A stretch of 64,000 bases of DNA from Onchidella celtica. Its lineage: Eukaryota; Mollusca; Gastropoda; Systellommatophora; Onchidiidae. Under the pieces are notes generated by a model. That model saw nothing but the letters and a program-made list of their open reading frames with translations. It did not search any database and was not told the origin of the DNA. Positions within the stretch are counted from its first letter, which is position 1. Each line of letters starts with the position of its first letter. The stretch is from NCBI GenBank assembly GCA_963931925.1, contig OZ007575.1:36876999-36940998 (forward strand), read 5' to 3'. Shown piece after piece: positions 36,948 through 48,659 of this stretch. The translations under genes were made by a program, and so were the position numbers.

Positions 36948-37142
36948 TGCAATGCCTATGAACATGAAAATTAGGCCTATTGTTTTGCAATTTTTATGAA
37001 AACTGGAATTTAGCAGGTCTTGAACAAAATACTCCAGATACGGTTACTGTAAGTGCAAATGAACCCTGGATTCTATAAAAAAAAAAAGAAACAGACCAGG
37101 GTCTCGATAGACTAGCAGGCGACTTTGAACATCTTGTAAAAG

Positions 37143-37358
37143 TTACTTACCAGTTTCAAAATGATGGCTGCACACACGATCGTGTTTCGAGGGCTGCCAG
37201 AGCTTTAAGGACTTTGTTGCTGCTGCCCGATTGATGGCTGATATCCAGGCATTCCTTTTTTCAATGGGTTTCGATGGTATTCGAAAAAATGACAACCCAC
37301 AGCCCTGTTTCACGCGATTAGTGCATCCCCTCACACAACAAGATCCCACCATGACCAC
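37143..37358 (-). CDS. THAP zinc-finger exon of the ISL2EU-type transposase
   Basis: Minus-strand frame from the ATG at 37356-37358: GSCCVRGCTNRVKQG, LSFFRIP, RNAWISAINR and VCSHHFETG. This is the C2CH THAP DNA-binding domain (C-x4-C-type start, FxxP-like FFRIP, W, and the CxxH pair in CSHHF). A perfect donor (CTG|GTAAGT) follows, and its phase matches the acceptor at 32922, so a splice to the coiled-coil/DDE exon gives an open frame. The usual residues just after the HF motif are absent, so another exon may lie between or have been lost. It is the likely 5' end of the transposase gene. Confidence 0.72.
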   Translation of the reverse strand: MVMVGSCCVRGCTNRVKQGCGLSFFRIPSKPIEKRNAWISAINRAAATKSLKLWQPSKHDRVCSHHFETGK

Positions 37359-37399
37359 CAGTTTTTCTCGGGACCTTGGCCTTGTCTAGGCTTCGCCCA

Positions 37400-37835
37400 G
37401 TTTCACTGGCCTATAGGAGATGCCAGGGTGAAGATTCAAAAATGAAAGTGTCTGACGTCACTCACGGTCTTCAAAGATACACACAATGAAGATGTATTAA
37501 AAGAGTTGAGTTCATTTGACAGAGCCCAGTGCAAATACCTGTACCTCCACCGAATTGAAATAATTGCCGAATTGAAATAATTGGGAAAAGGGGCAGGATT
37601 GTGCCCGTGCTTTTGTCTGGAAAGTAATCAAATTGGTTGAATAGTGAAATTAACGAAGGAAAGGAGCTTGGAGTGTCCCATGTGACCATTGTCCCTGTGA
37701 CTCCATAAGGTATATTTTTCATATATTTGAAGTGCAGGGCACAGCCTGTCTAAAGTCATCCTTATGATACATGTATAACTTTTAATTTGGGGTTTTGGAT
37801 GGAGATCTCATTACTGAACTTGTAAATTTCTTTTC
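37400..37835. other. Gene-less spacer
   Basis: No gene is seen. It should contain the right end of the ISL2EU-like element, but I could not define a terminal inverted repeat. Confidence 0.4.
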
Positions 37836-38655
37836 GATTCATTTCTCCTTCATCTTGCATGGTGAAAAGATGTGAAATGGGAGGAATTTGAGACAACATT
37901 ATACTTCTTCATTATTTTTATCACAAGGTTCGTTCACATGCTGTAACCAGGCGTTGTGTCACTTAACTGAAAGTTAATAAATTTACAGGTAGATCTAGAT
38001 CCTTGATCTAGTTGCTGTCGCCTTAAAAATTTCTATTTCATTGGCAAATTTCTTATGAGTATTTCTAGATCTATAATGCCAACTATGTTGGAGAAGGCAT
38101 TCTAAATCCATGCATAGGAGGTCTAATTTATTTATTTCTTAATGCCAATTTGTGTAAACTGATAAAATTTATAGATTTTCCTCACTTTTGTAGTTTAGCT
38201 TTATTGGCCAGGCTTTTCCCCCAGACTGGCCTTTGGAATGCCTGTTATTTGGCTAAAACGTGACAAGATAAATATAACATTTCAATTACAGTTTAGATAG
38301 AACAGTTGTACAGTGTATAATAATGTTATCTTTTTTCCTCTTCTTGAAGGCCTTCTGCCATCCAAACCAAAAAGCAGCAAAGCCACACTGAAAACAAATG
38401 CTGAGAGATGCAACGTGTACAATGAATGCATAAAACATGTCCCCTTTGCCATATGAGCTCTGGAAACTCAAAAGGACAGCAGCTGAGAGAAAACCGCACA
38501 CCAAAGCAGAAGGAGCTGGAGCGATAAAAGAAAATTTATGTAAAGAAGTAGATAAAGCCCCGAGAATATTCTCATGAAATTAATCAATGGAGCAGCAAAA
38601 AGTGTAGACCTACCTCAGTCTGAGATAGATGAGTGGAGGATGCTAACATGACACT
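37836..38655 (+). repeat. Dispersed repeat C, copy 2
   Basis: Same repeat as 22795-23455, with an extra segment of about 130 bp (37987-38120) containing two copies of AGATCTAGAT-like text. It immediately precedes the piggyBac-like relic. Confidence 0.7.
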
Positions 38656-38675
38656 ACCAAGCCTCTAGCCGGAAA

Positions 38676-38878
38676 GGAAAAGATTGAACCCTTCATCAAT
38701 CCCCTCGTTGAAAAATTTATTGACCCTTTTACGCCATATGATAACATTTCAGTGGATGAAATGGTAGTCGTATTCAAGGGCCGCTTCATGTATTAAGCAA
38801 TTCAATGCCTCGAAACCCAAAAAACATCACATAAAAAGCTTTGGACTGGTAGACAATGCAACTGTATATGTGTACAAC
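38676..38878 (+). pseudogene. piggyBac-like transposase relic, first part
   Basis: One frame gives KIEPFINPLVEKFIDPF, then YDNISVDEMVVVFKGR. The ISVDExMxxFKGR motif carries the first catalytic Asp of piggyBac transposases (DDE_Tnp_1_7). A stop and a frameshift follow, then KKHHIKSFGLVDNATVYVYN, again a piggyBac-type segment. The frame is then cut by the SINE at 38879 and resumes at about 39580. The N-terminal region is not recognisable. Confidence 0.75.
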
Positions 38879-39575
38879 CTAATAATAATAATAATAATGT
38901 ATAGCATTTATATAGCGCATATCCATTTAAAATGCTCTATGCGCTTTACAGAAACAACATGTCAACCACAGAGCAGAATGGAGCTGCCAGCGAAGCGCTC
39001 AACACACTGCACTGCTTCTTTCTCTCTCCCTGTCTCGCTCACTCTCTCTCTCTCTATCTCAGAGCAAATTGTAACGCAGCCTGTTAGGCGCAGTTCACAA
39101 CTCACAACAGTTCACAACTCACAGCAGTTCACAACTCACAGCAGTTCACAACTCACATCAGTTCAACACACAAATCAAATAATATTTGAATATTTATTAA
39201 TAACAATATATATTTAATAATGAATAATAAATTCTGGGGGGGGGGGGGGGGGGGGTGATATGGATAACTTTTAATCTATTAATTTCAATTTTGCCCGGGC
39301 AGCGGCCTTTCGGCCTGCTCTTTACGATTTCCAACTGCCAAGGTATCTTTAACGTGCGCAACGTGCACACGGGCCCTCCGAATTTTTTTGTCCTTATCCG
39401 AGAAGACTAGGTACTCGATCCTATCCCCCAATAGGACCAGGGACTTGAAAATATGAGAAAAATCCAATTTCCAACATGCCTGCACTGCCCGGGTTTAGAA
39501 CCCGGGACCCTTGGCATGAGAGGCGAGCACCTTGCCTCTAGACCACCTTGTCCCTGTCCCCTACTTACCTATTTC
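38879..39575 (-). mobile_element. tRNA-derived SINE with LINE-type tail, inside the piggyBac relic
   Basis: Read on the minus strand, the head (about 39560-39485) is tRNA-like: an A-box-like GGTGGTCTAGAGGCAAGG and a B-box-like GGGTTCTAAACCC. A central region, a G20 tract on the plus strand (39236-39255) and a tandem TTCACAACTCACAGCAG repeat (about 39090-39165) follow. The 3' end reads TGTAAAGCGCATAGAGCATT, ATGCGCTATATAAATG and (ATT)n. That tail is shared with the LINE at 55504-55941. The unit may be one long composite SINE or a SINE next to a separate tail fragment. Both ends lie between halves of the same transposase frame. Confidence 0.65.
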
Positions 39576-39579
39576 CGTG

Positions 39580-40065
39580 CCAACACTTTCTACGATCCCA
39601 TGATTGACTGCGATTACCAGGGAGGGAACTCTGAGAAATCGAAATATTCACCACCCTTCTCAAGACCATTGGCAGCAGATATCATATTTAAGCTGACAGG
39701 TGGTATACCACAACACAGCTGCTGGAATTCTTGCTCCGCAATGAGTACTACTACACTGGCACAGTCCAAAGAAATCGTATAGGCTTTCCTACTGCTGTCA
39801 AGACAATGACCAATCGCAGCCTCGAACACCAGGAATCTAAGTACTGGTTGTCTGAGAACAGCCAGCTCCTCTTCTGTGCATGGCAAGACAAAAAGGCCAG
39901 CAAACCTGTCCTCATGGTCTCAACCAGCGCCGAGGAAGGTGACACAACAAAAAGGGGAAAGAATAAGCCGTTAGTCATCGATCAGTACAACATGCGAATG
40001 AATCACTATATGGCTGCGACTTAGCTGGACAAATGGTTGGCAACTATAACATGTTCAATCGCAAA
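39580..40065 (+). pseudogene. piggyBac-like transposase relic, second part
   Basis: Frames here read LLEFLLRNEYYYTGTVQRNR, FCAWQDKKASKPVLMVSTSA, KPLVIDQYNMRMN and, after a stop, DGQMVGNYNMFNRKTG. The YYxTGTxxxNR, WxDxKxVxxxST and (K)PxxIxxYNxxMxxxDxxDQ order is the C-terminal catalytic half of piggyBac transposases. The DNxFTS-type second Asp has been lost near 39700. At least two breaks are present. It stops abruptly where the MULE-like relic begins. Confidence 0.72.
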
Positions 40066-40079
40066 ACAGGTACTATACA

Positions 40080-41440
40080 AAGCATGCATGCTCACCAGAC
40101 TATGAAAAAAGAGTTTCATGGCTTGAAGGTGCAAACGGTCCCAAGCTTGCGGTTTATGAGTATACAGGGCCAAGTCCACAAACACGGCCACATGGGTCAG
40201 CAAAATCCAATTTGTGCTGTGGCTACGTGCGCATTAGACCCGAGACGCTGACAAAAATGAAAGAGGATTTAAAATCCAAAACACCTGCGGAAGTGTATTA
40301 GAAAGGTGATGATTTTTGTGGACCAAGAAACAAAAAACAGGTATATAATGCAAAAGCTGCTTTGAAAAAGGATGAAAATCCTTTTAGGAAAGCAAACTAT
40401 GCTAATCAGATTACAGGTGTAGAAGAATTACAACACAAAATCCCATTCATTAATCTGATCATCAGGCAAAGTCAAAAGGTACAATGCATAATATTGTATT
40501 CTGATGAACAAATTTCGGACCTAAAGAGATGCTGCTGTCCTCCTCCTTCCGCAGATTTAACTGTTTTGGGAATAGACAAAACATTCAATTTAAGTGACTT
40601 GCACGTTACAGCAACTGTATTTAAAAACATTTCTGTTGTTAAACGGGATTTTGGTGAACATCCTATTTTTGTGGGTCCAATTTTCCTACATGGAAATTCT
40701 GACCATGACACTTTCTTTCTTTTCTTCCATCATTTGGCTGGGGTTCTTTGCCAAGAACCAACACCGCTAACTCTTGGCAGTGACGAAGAAGCAGCCATTG
40801 TGCATGCCGTGGAAAAGGCATTCCATAAAGAGTGATCGGTTCTCATGCAGCCGACATCTGCAAAATAATTTAAAATCTTATCTTGCCGACAAAGTCGGAC
40901 TCTCAAAGAAAGATAGAAACGTTATTGTCAAGAATGTATTCGAAGTGGTTGACACTACAATTGAGTACACAGAACTGTCTGATAGGTTTAAGATATATCT
41001 TGAAAGTATGTCTCCACAAGTGTGCACATACTTGAAGCGAAACATCATTCCACACCTGGTTGGCAATGTGAGGGCTTGTGAGAGACCTGGCTTGGCCAAG
41101 GTCCACCCGCTGTGGACAAATAACAACTCTGAGAGTTATAATCACTGCTTAAAACAAGCAACACAGTGGAAGTCTTTCAAACTGGTGGAACTTGTTTTGA
41201 AGATTGAAGAGCTGGTAAAAGCACAGTACAGAGAGCTCAAGAAAGCCATGGTTGGTCTCGGCGATTTCAAACTCGATGACAAATTTGCCAACAATCTAGT
41301 TCCAAGAAATGAATGGTATGACATGGATGCCAAAAAAAAAAAAAACTGGTCAAAAGGTTTCTTAATTCACCAAAAGACTCATCAAGGATGGTGAGGTCCA
41401 GCCAGGAATCAAGGCCTGTGCTTCTTCCCTCACATGGAGG
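40080..41440 (+). pseudogene. MULE-like transposase, nearly complete but broken
   Basis: One frame runs from ACSPDYEKRVSWLEG through VYEYTGPSPQT and YVRIRPETL to an in-frame TAG (40299-40301). It continues through LGIDKTFNLSDLHVTATV, FVGPIFLHGNSDHDTFFLFF and LGSDEEAAIVHAVEKAF to 40832. The frame shifts near 40830 into CSRHLQNNLKSYLADK and a long C-terminal region with LWTNNNSESYNH. A third shift in an A14 run (41332-41345) leads to a basic tail ending near 41510. The DKTFNL Asp, the GSDEE Asp and the SRHLxxN motif are the MULE transposase domain landmarks. Three lesions over 450 codons suggest a fairly young copy. Confidence 0.75.
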
Positions 41441-41519
41441 GAAGAAGCCAGGGCAAAGAAAAAGAAAACGAGCTGAAAAAACCACGTCCTCCCAGACAAA
41501 ACGACCATGAACAAATTGA

Positions 41520-42884
41520 TACTACAAACTTTTCCCTAAAGTTTTTTGTGACTGCCCAATTTTTTTTCTCTAACAATTTTTTCTTGGCCCTGGCAGTTTT
41601 GTTTTGTCACGCTTTTGTGACTGTTTTTGTTTTGCTTATACTGCTACCACCCCCTATTGGTTACTTATAAGAGTTATGCCAATTGCCGCCAAATTAGTTT
41701 TTAACTGTTCCGACTTGTTAGTAAAGTAATGTTACAGAGTTAACTTTGCCAGCTGATTGTCGATGTGACATTTCCAATTTCGATGTTCATTTTGATTTTC
41801 TTCTAAAAACTGACTTTAAATAAATTGAATAACAACATATGATGTGAATTTGCTTCTCTGAATGAAAACTGCTAGTTCATTGCATGCTTAGGATTGGATT
41901 GGATGATTGGGTTTAATGTCCCCTTCAGTAAAGATTAGGCTATATAGGAATCGTGTTCCCCAATGAACTGCAGGGTACATCTGCGAGATTCCCCATGATA
42001 TAAAATTTCACAACTACAAGCGTAGTCTTGACTACGACTACTAAGATCTTGACTAAGATGATTCCCCCGCAATAGTATTCAAAGGAACGGCTTATCCAAG
42101 CAGCCATCCAGGGGTTCAAGACTTGAGACAAATCAGAAGATAAGCTCAGAAGGATGGGATAGAAAGTGGCACCAACAAAGCTCAAGCTGTGTCAAGTTGA
42201 GGAGGTCCAGATTCTTCTTTCCAGTTGATTTCGGTAAATTACTCACAGAAGAGATTCCGGCAGATTTGGGTAGATTCCGGTAGATTTTGGGTTACAGTAG
42301 TACCGGTTAGTGGAACCCCCTCTCACAAAAGTGACCATTTGATATCTCAAAAAGTAATTGAGATATCTGAAAAATTCAAAAACAGAGTCATCAGGAAAGG
42401 TCTTTCTATGCAGAAATGAAATATGTAACAAAAGTCAAAATTTGCACTTGTGGACCCTTTTCTCAGGCACGCACACAAATGTATAAATGACTGTGCTGCA
42501 TAAGAATATTCCATTCATAATCCCCCTCGCCAATGTTTTTATCTGAATTTATCTTGCATTCTATTTCCAACGTCGCCAAACAAGGCGGCAGTGAAATTTA
42601 AAAATGGCCACTTTGGGCATTTCAGTTTCTTGCCTATTTTGAGTCAAAATTTTCACTAAAATAGAACAAAGTTGAAATTAAAAATATGACACGTGAAACA
42701 AAAAATGAATAGTTTAGGGACAATACTTGTGTAGTACGTCAAATTACAGTTTCGCAGTTACGTAATAAACATCACGATCTCCAACAAGCTGGACAGCGTA
42801 TATATTCAATGGCTATCGAACATTTGTAAAATCAAGGATTCTCACTGGTGTATCAGCTTACATCCGTAGACTGTCCTGTACATG
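41520..42884. other. Gene-less AT-rich spacer
   Basis: No recognisable gene. Short frames lack motifs. Confidence 0.45.
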
Positions 42885-43725
42885 ACAGTCGACAGGTATC
42901 ACTGAATGTCATGTCTTCCGATCCTTGTAGCAACTCATAGCCCGATCTTCACCCGGCTGTAGAGTGTACACAGCGGTAGCCAGATTGCAATGTCTATGTC
43001 ATAGCTTTCTACCGACAGGTATCGCTCAATTTCATAGCATCCTATTCAAGTAACAACTCACGAACCAATCTTCCACTGACTGAAGAATACACACAACTGT
43101 TGGCACATAGAAATACGAATGCCATAGCTTCCTATTGGTGTAACAAATCACATCCTGATCTTCACCCGGCTGTAGACTGTACAGAGTGGTTGCCACATAA
43201 CACTGTCAATGTCACAGCTTCCCATTCTTGTAGCGACTCACAACCCGATCTTCATCTGGCTGTAGAGTGCACACAACGATGGACTGATTGCGGCGTCAAA
43301 ATTACAGCTCCTCATTCTTGAAACAACCCACAACCAGATCTTCATCCGGCTGTAGAGTGAACATGATTGTTGACTGATGGCACTGTCAATATGACAGCTC
43401 CCCATTCTTGAAACAACTCACAACCAGACCTCCATCCGGCTGTAGAGTGAACATGATGGTTGACTGATGGCACCGTCAATATGACAGCTCCCCTTTCTTG
43501 AAACAACTCACAATCAGCCCTTCATCCGGCTATAGAGTGAACACAATGGGTGACTGATGGCACGGTCAGTATGACAGCTCCCCATTATTGAAACAACTCA
43601 CAACCAGACCTTCATCCAGCTGTAGAGTGAACACGATGGTTGACTGATGGCACCGTCAATATGACAGCTCCTCATTCTTGAAACAACCCACAGCCAGACC
43701 TCCATCCGGCTGTAGAGTTTACCCC
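42885..43725 (+). repeat. 90-bp minisatellite, about nine units
   Basis: Units repeat exactly every 90 bp through the homogeneous part, as seen from unit ends at 43230, 43320, 43410, 43500, 43590 and 43680. Each has CTCACAACC(A/C)GA, TTCATCCGGCTGTAGAGTG and TGACAGCTCCCCATTCTTG. Units before 43140 are more diverged. A related orphan unit sits at about 43940-43995. Because 90 is a multiple of three, one 73-codon frame (43100-43321) is open with a 30-residue period, but it has no start context or known motif. Confidence 0.85.
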
Positions 43726-43989
43726 TGTCATTTTGAGTTGGGGTTTGAAAGCGTCTCGGTACGGGAATGGCCACTTCGTGGCTTTCACAGTTTCTTGGTT
43801 ATCTTATGTTGGGGCCATTTTCAATCTGACTTTTACAAATAACATAAAGTTGTGACATTGTGACAGCATCCAACAACTTCCACAATACAACCCCATCTCC
43901 ACAATCACTGTTGTGCACTATTGGTGTCAAATAATGTTAAAACATTCCACGCTGGTGCAACAACCCATAGCCTGATCTCCATCCGGCTG

Positions 43990-45450
43990 CTGAGTGTACG
44001 CAAAAGGTGTTTTGCAAACTTCATTCAATCATGCCATAGTTTGGTAATTTTCACTGCCGCCAAATTTCATGACACTTCAAATGTTCAGGAAGAGAGCTAC
44101 CACCCCCACCCCCCCCCCCCTCCAGCTAATAATAATGATCTGGCACCCTTCCAGAGACATCATTGTTTCGGCGTAGCAACTGATCATGGATATAAATACA
44201 TGTACCACTCACAGCCCCAAAATTGACCGACTGGTGAATCAAAAGATCTGAATCTGGATAGATGGATGTCATGATAACAACATTAAAAGCAGGGAATGGG
44301 TCACGAAATTTGGAGGGTGCGTGTGTGTGTGTGTGTGTGTGTGGGCACACATGCACGCTCGCACCTCCCTGTCATTTCAGAAAGCAAGAAAATGAGTGGG
44401 GAACACAGTGAAGCAATGCATAATAAAAAGGTGAATAAATCATGTCACGTATTATGTGCTCAAAGGACACTGAAGTCTTCTAGAAAACAAGGTGAACTGA
44501 AACCATGGCAGGTTAAATGCCTCTGAGGCAAGATGTTCTTATAATTTTTGGCGTGGACACCACCAAAGACCACGTGTGACATTCTACTACAATATGCAGG
44601 TGATGCTACTGGACAGTCATGAGATACAAAAACAAACCAGCGTTTTATCATGTCTTGGAGCATTCAGAGACCTGGCAGAAAAATCTACTCATGTCATACA
44701 AGGCATCTGTTTACGATGTGCCATTGGCAGAATGCTCATTATAAAGCCACCTGTCAAGGAGGCAAGTGTGGCAGAAAATGATGCCCTACCAAACTACCAA
44801 ATGAACCAAAAGCAAAATGATTTCTGGGCTCAAAATTTATGTGACAATTTGATAAATGAATGTTGGAAAATTGAATGAGCAGACAGCAATGGTGGTTGGT
44901 GTTTGAGAATGCAATGAATGACACTGACTAGGTTTTATTATTTGTTGTGCTTGTTTAATGTTATTGTAAGATATTTCTTGATAATCTCACTACCCAAATG
45001 CAAAATGGCCGACTTACTAAAGATTGAGTGGTGTTTATAAAACTAACCAGACTTTCCGTATATCTATATAAATATTTGTAAAACATTACTGCTTATACAT
45101 GTATTATAAGAAGAATAGATCTAGCTCTAATAAGAATTCACCACATGCCCACATATGCATGTATAATGTTAATTGTTATTTTATATAGAATAAATTAGCA
45201 CATTTCTCTAATTACTGCCAATTTTTGTGCTTTAAATATGTTGAAAATCATCAAATAATGCCACTTTGCATAATGCTGCGTAATGTATAATTTTGTGCAA
45301 ATGCCGTTGCAGATACATTATTTTCAGTGGCATTTTCACAATCGGCACCCCAAAATCTACAGTCTTGCCAATTTTCGGGTTCATAACTTGAATAATAATG
45401 AAGTTACTTGTATTTCTGTTGATGTTTTATTGATGATGCGAAAACCTTAT
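43990..45450. other. Gene-less spacer with microsatellites
   Basis: A C12 run at 44109-44120 and a GT microsatellite near 44316-44342. The frame at 44576-44878 (100 codons) has no motif I recognise, though it may belong to the transposon relic that follows. Confidence 0.45.
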
Positions 45451-45459
45451 TAGAAGAGA

Positions 45460-47029
45460 CTCTAGAAATGTTGCATGAGTTGTCAGAAATTTATTGCACG
45501 GATGATGCTTCGAAAGACAAAGATGACATGCTGAAGAACTCATATGTCTGATCGTTCAGCTATTAACAAATTATTCAACAAGAAGATGGCTGAGTATAGG
45601 AAGGAGTTTCTTGGCAATGACACCACCATTCATTTTTTATTTTGCTACGCGCACTGTTTGCTGGACCTTAATGCTACAGATGAAGCTTTGAAAGAGATAG
45701 AGGAGGATGACAAAGAGGAGGGGGGGTCTGTTTACTCGGTAGAGATGTTCAAAAAGGTGTGTTCAGCAGATTTGCAATGTTCAAGAAGAATGCAGCATGC
45801 AGACTGATCAGAACTGCAATAGAAAATTTGGGGCCTAGGGATGATGAAAAAAATGGTTGTAGGGAAGAGGGGTTGGCCTACTATGACAGCATCAACACTG
45901 CTTCCAGGTTTTCTAGCTTTCGTTCTAACCGTTTTAACAATTTAGAAATCTATTCGAAAATGCAGCAGCCATTATCTTTCATCGTCTGCATATTTCTAAT
46001 TTTCTTACAAATGCTTGTTCAAGATCCGTAGTGTTTTTGCAGATATCCAGGATCCTAAAGTCATTTCCATTGTTGGTGCAATTGCACTTTTTAATTTAAC
46101 TGTCCCTGGACCATATTGGCAGCTCATGAATAGTAAAGTTCCCTATGGGTCATTTCCATCATATGTTAAGAAACTGGACCATGGACTGGAACAGTTATCT
46201 TCAAATGGGATTGCACAGCTTACGGACGGCGCAAACTGCGTATTTGAAGACTAAATTTACTGATACTTCCACCATGGAAAATTTCTATATTCAGCAGTGT
46301 CACGAAAACATTACAGCTTGTGCATTTAAAAAAATTGCTGAGAAAAGCCATACCGTCCTGAAACGTCAACTATGTGATTTTCTGGAAGGGGGCATATTTA
46401 GGGGAGAAACTGCGGAAGATGTACCAAAAAATTCTTGACACCTGCCCTCCAACCAATCTAATCGGGGAAAGGCTGTTTGGCGATTTAGATTTTGAAATGA
46501 TGAAGAGGTGGCGTGCCACAACTCACCATCACTCCACAGTAACTATGTGGAAACACAGCAGAACTTCGAAATGGTTGGACAAACAAAAACCTAAGAGCAG
46601 AACAAAGATTTTGGCAGCAGCTTTAAAAAAACAGGTCACTTTTGAGACCGAAACACAGGGAGTCGGAAAAAATAGTAAGAAAGGATAAAAGCCAAACTTG
46701 TTAGTAATGATCGACTAAAGAAAGAAAAGGCAATTAAAGAAAAAGAAGTGAAAGCAGCCGTACTTGGTGCCGTCATTGCCCATGGGGGCGTCTGCAGTAG
46801 TAAAGCAGACCTAGATAAATTATATCAGAAAAGAGATGCTGAAGCTTTCAAAATGCAAATAAAATATAGAAAACTGTTTCTTAATGAAAAACATCTTCGT
46901 TTGACAGGCACACTTAATACTTTATATTCGAGTCTGCTTCAGTCATTAGATGACAATGAATGTAATGACAGTGATCAGAATGATGAAGAAAGTACAGAAA
47001 CTGAAGGCCATGAAGAATGTACATTCTAG
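45460..47029 (+). pseudogene. Unnamed transposon-associated family, broken copy
   Basis: In shifting frames the region reads DRSAINKLFNKKMAEYRKEF, HFLFCYAHCLLDLN, RTAIENLGPRDDEKNGCREE, FSSFRSNRFNNLE, LTVPGPYWQLMNS, IGERLFGDLDFEMMKRWRA and ends with a basic and acidic tail to 47029. The FCxAHxLL, GPRxDEKxGCR, FRSNRFN, GPxWxL and GDLDxxxxxR motifs form a series that I associate with a repeated but unnamed animal protein family. There are at least five frame breaks. I cannot assign a superfamily; a cut-and-paste transposase is a guess. Confidence 0.5.
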
Positions 47030-48640
47030 TAGTAGTACTAATAGGTTACTAAATAGATTTTTAAGAGGCTCTCAGCTTGTTAAAAATATCTACAGTATGT
47101 AATTCACTTTGTGTAAAGTTTTGTTTAGTTCTATCAAGACAAAGTTTGTCATTTTGAGTTTTAAATTTTATTCCCATACTTTGTAAGGTTTGTGTGAGTT
47201 GCAGGAGTGAAAGTATGAAAAAAGAATTGTCTTTCTTGAGATCCGTGTTTAATTAGCCAACTTTTTCAACTGTGAAATCACAATTTGAATGGTTAAAACT
47301 CTGCCTATCGTAAATTTGACTGCATTTTTGCATTCAGCATGCCAAATTCTATGTAGATATAAAGTTTCAGCTCTGTAACTTTAATAATAAAAACTATATT
47401 GCAAAAAAAGATGTTTTCGCATCTTTTTTCTGCCGAATGGCCAAACTGGCCGTTGAGCCATTTTCGGTGTTACATAATTCATTAAATTTGTATAACAGGC
47501 TTGTGAAAAAAAATAATGCTAATAATCTGTTGTGCTGTTAACAACTTCCAGAAATTCTGTGGGTGTTATGTAATCAATGTCCATGTTATGCTTAAATTTT
47601 CAAATCACTCCTCAGTGGCCTAACAGACAAAAAATGTGAACGGAAATTGCAGTTTGGGGCAATTTCATAACAAGATAGACAACAGATTCTAAGCCTGAGA
47701 ATTCCCATATATTGTCTGTGTATGTCAGCACTGTTATAAAAATGTTATAAATGACTGTGTATGCCCATTAAAAGTTATTTTATGGCAGCATAAAATTGTG
47801 TTTTTTGCTCATTACCATTTCTGCAAAAATTTTCAAAGTTCAAGATAACTTCAAATGCTCATAACTTTTTTATTTATGATCCATTTAATTTTAATAAATT
47901 AAACACTAGAATTCATGGTTTTACTAGCTCTTTCTGTCAAATCAGACAAATAAGCAAAAAAATCACTGCAAAATATTGTTCAAGGAACAAAGCAATTCAG
48001 CCAAAAATATGAGAGCAACATCATCCCCAGAATTCCAGACAAAAGAAGCAGCAAAAGAAGCCCTAGACACTGCTTCCAATCTTGCATCTCCCAAAGGAAA
48101 ACGAGATTAAAGAAGGCAGTTACATTTTGGTGGCATACCCAGATGCCTGGTACCCAGGACTGACAACCTGTGTTGACGATGAACATAACCTTGTTAATTT
48201 TGCTCAGCCTCAAAAGAAAACTGGAGATTTTAACTGGCCCGATTGGGAAGGACATGCAGACTGTTAAGTAAAAGTACTATAAATGTTAACACAAACACAG
48301 ATTTTGCACCAACTGGGCGGTTCTTCACCGTTAAAAAATCATGTTGACATCCAAAAACTGTCCTTAGACTACAAGGCAAAACACCAAATTTTATTTTGTT
48401 TAAAGCAAAATGTATAAATGATTTTATGTGAAAAGGTGGTGTTCTTTTTAACTGTTTACTTGTCACAAGCATAATCAATTGTGCACATAATTAATTATTG
48501 CATAATTTCTGGACCGAAATTTCAAAAGGTAAAAAGCATATTGCTTGTTATGTTGAACTTTGTAGTTGTATTATTTAAATCCTTCTGAAACTAGGATCCT
48601 AATGACAGGTGGTATTGCTATGCACTTACAGCTGGAGTCC
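47030..48640. other. Mostly gene-less spacer
   Basis: AT-rich sequence without a recognised gene, apart from a 60-codon frame (48082-48264) reading EIKEGSYILVAYPDAWYPGL and ending NWPDWEGHAD. That segment resembles a small tudor-like module sometimes found at the ends of transposon proteins, but I cannot tie it to a neighbour. Confidence 0.4.
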
Positions 48641-48659
48641 AATTTCAGTAAGTGTGTGA

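Noticed and set aside
39485-39560. True tRNA gene
   Set aside because: The tRNA-like stretch has imperfect A and B boxes and no clean acceptor stem, and it is joined to a LINE-type tail, so it is a SINE head.
43100-43321. 73-codon frame with a 30-residue period
   Set aside because: It is part of the 90-bp minisatellite, whose period is a multiple of three.
42885-43725. CRISPR-like array
   Set aside because: Units are 90-bp tandem copies without constant-length unique spacers, and the window is eukaryotic.
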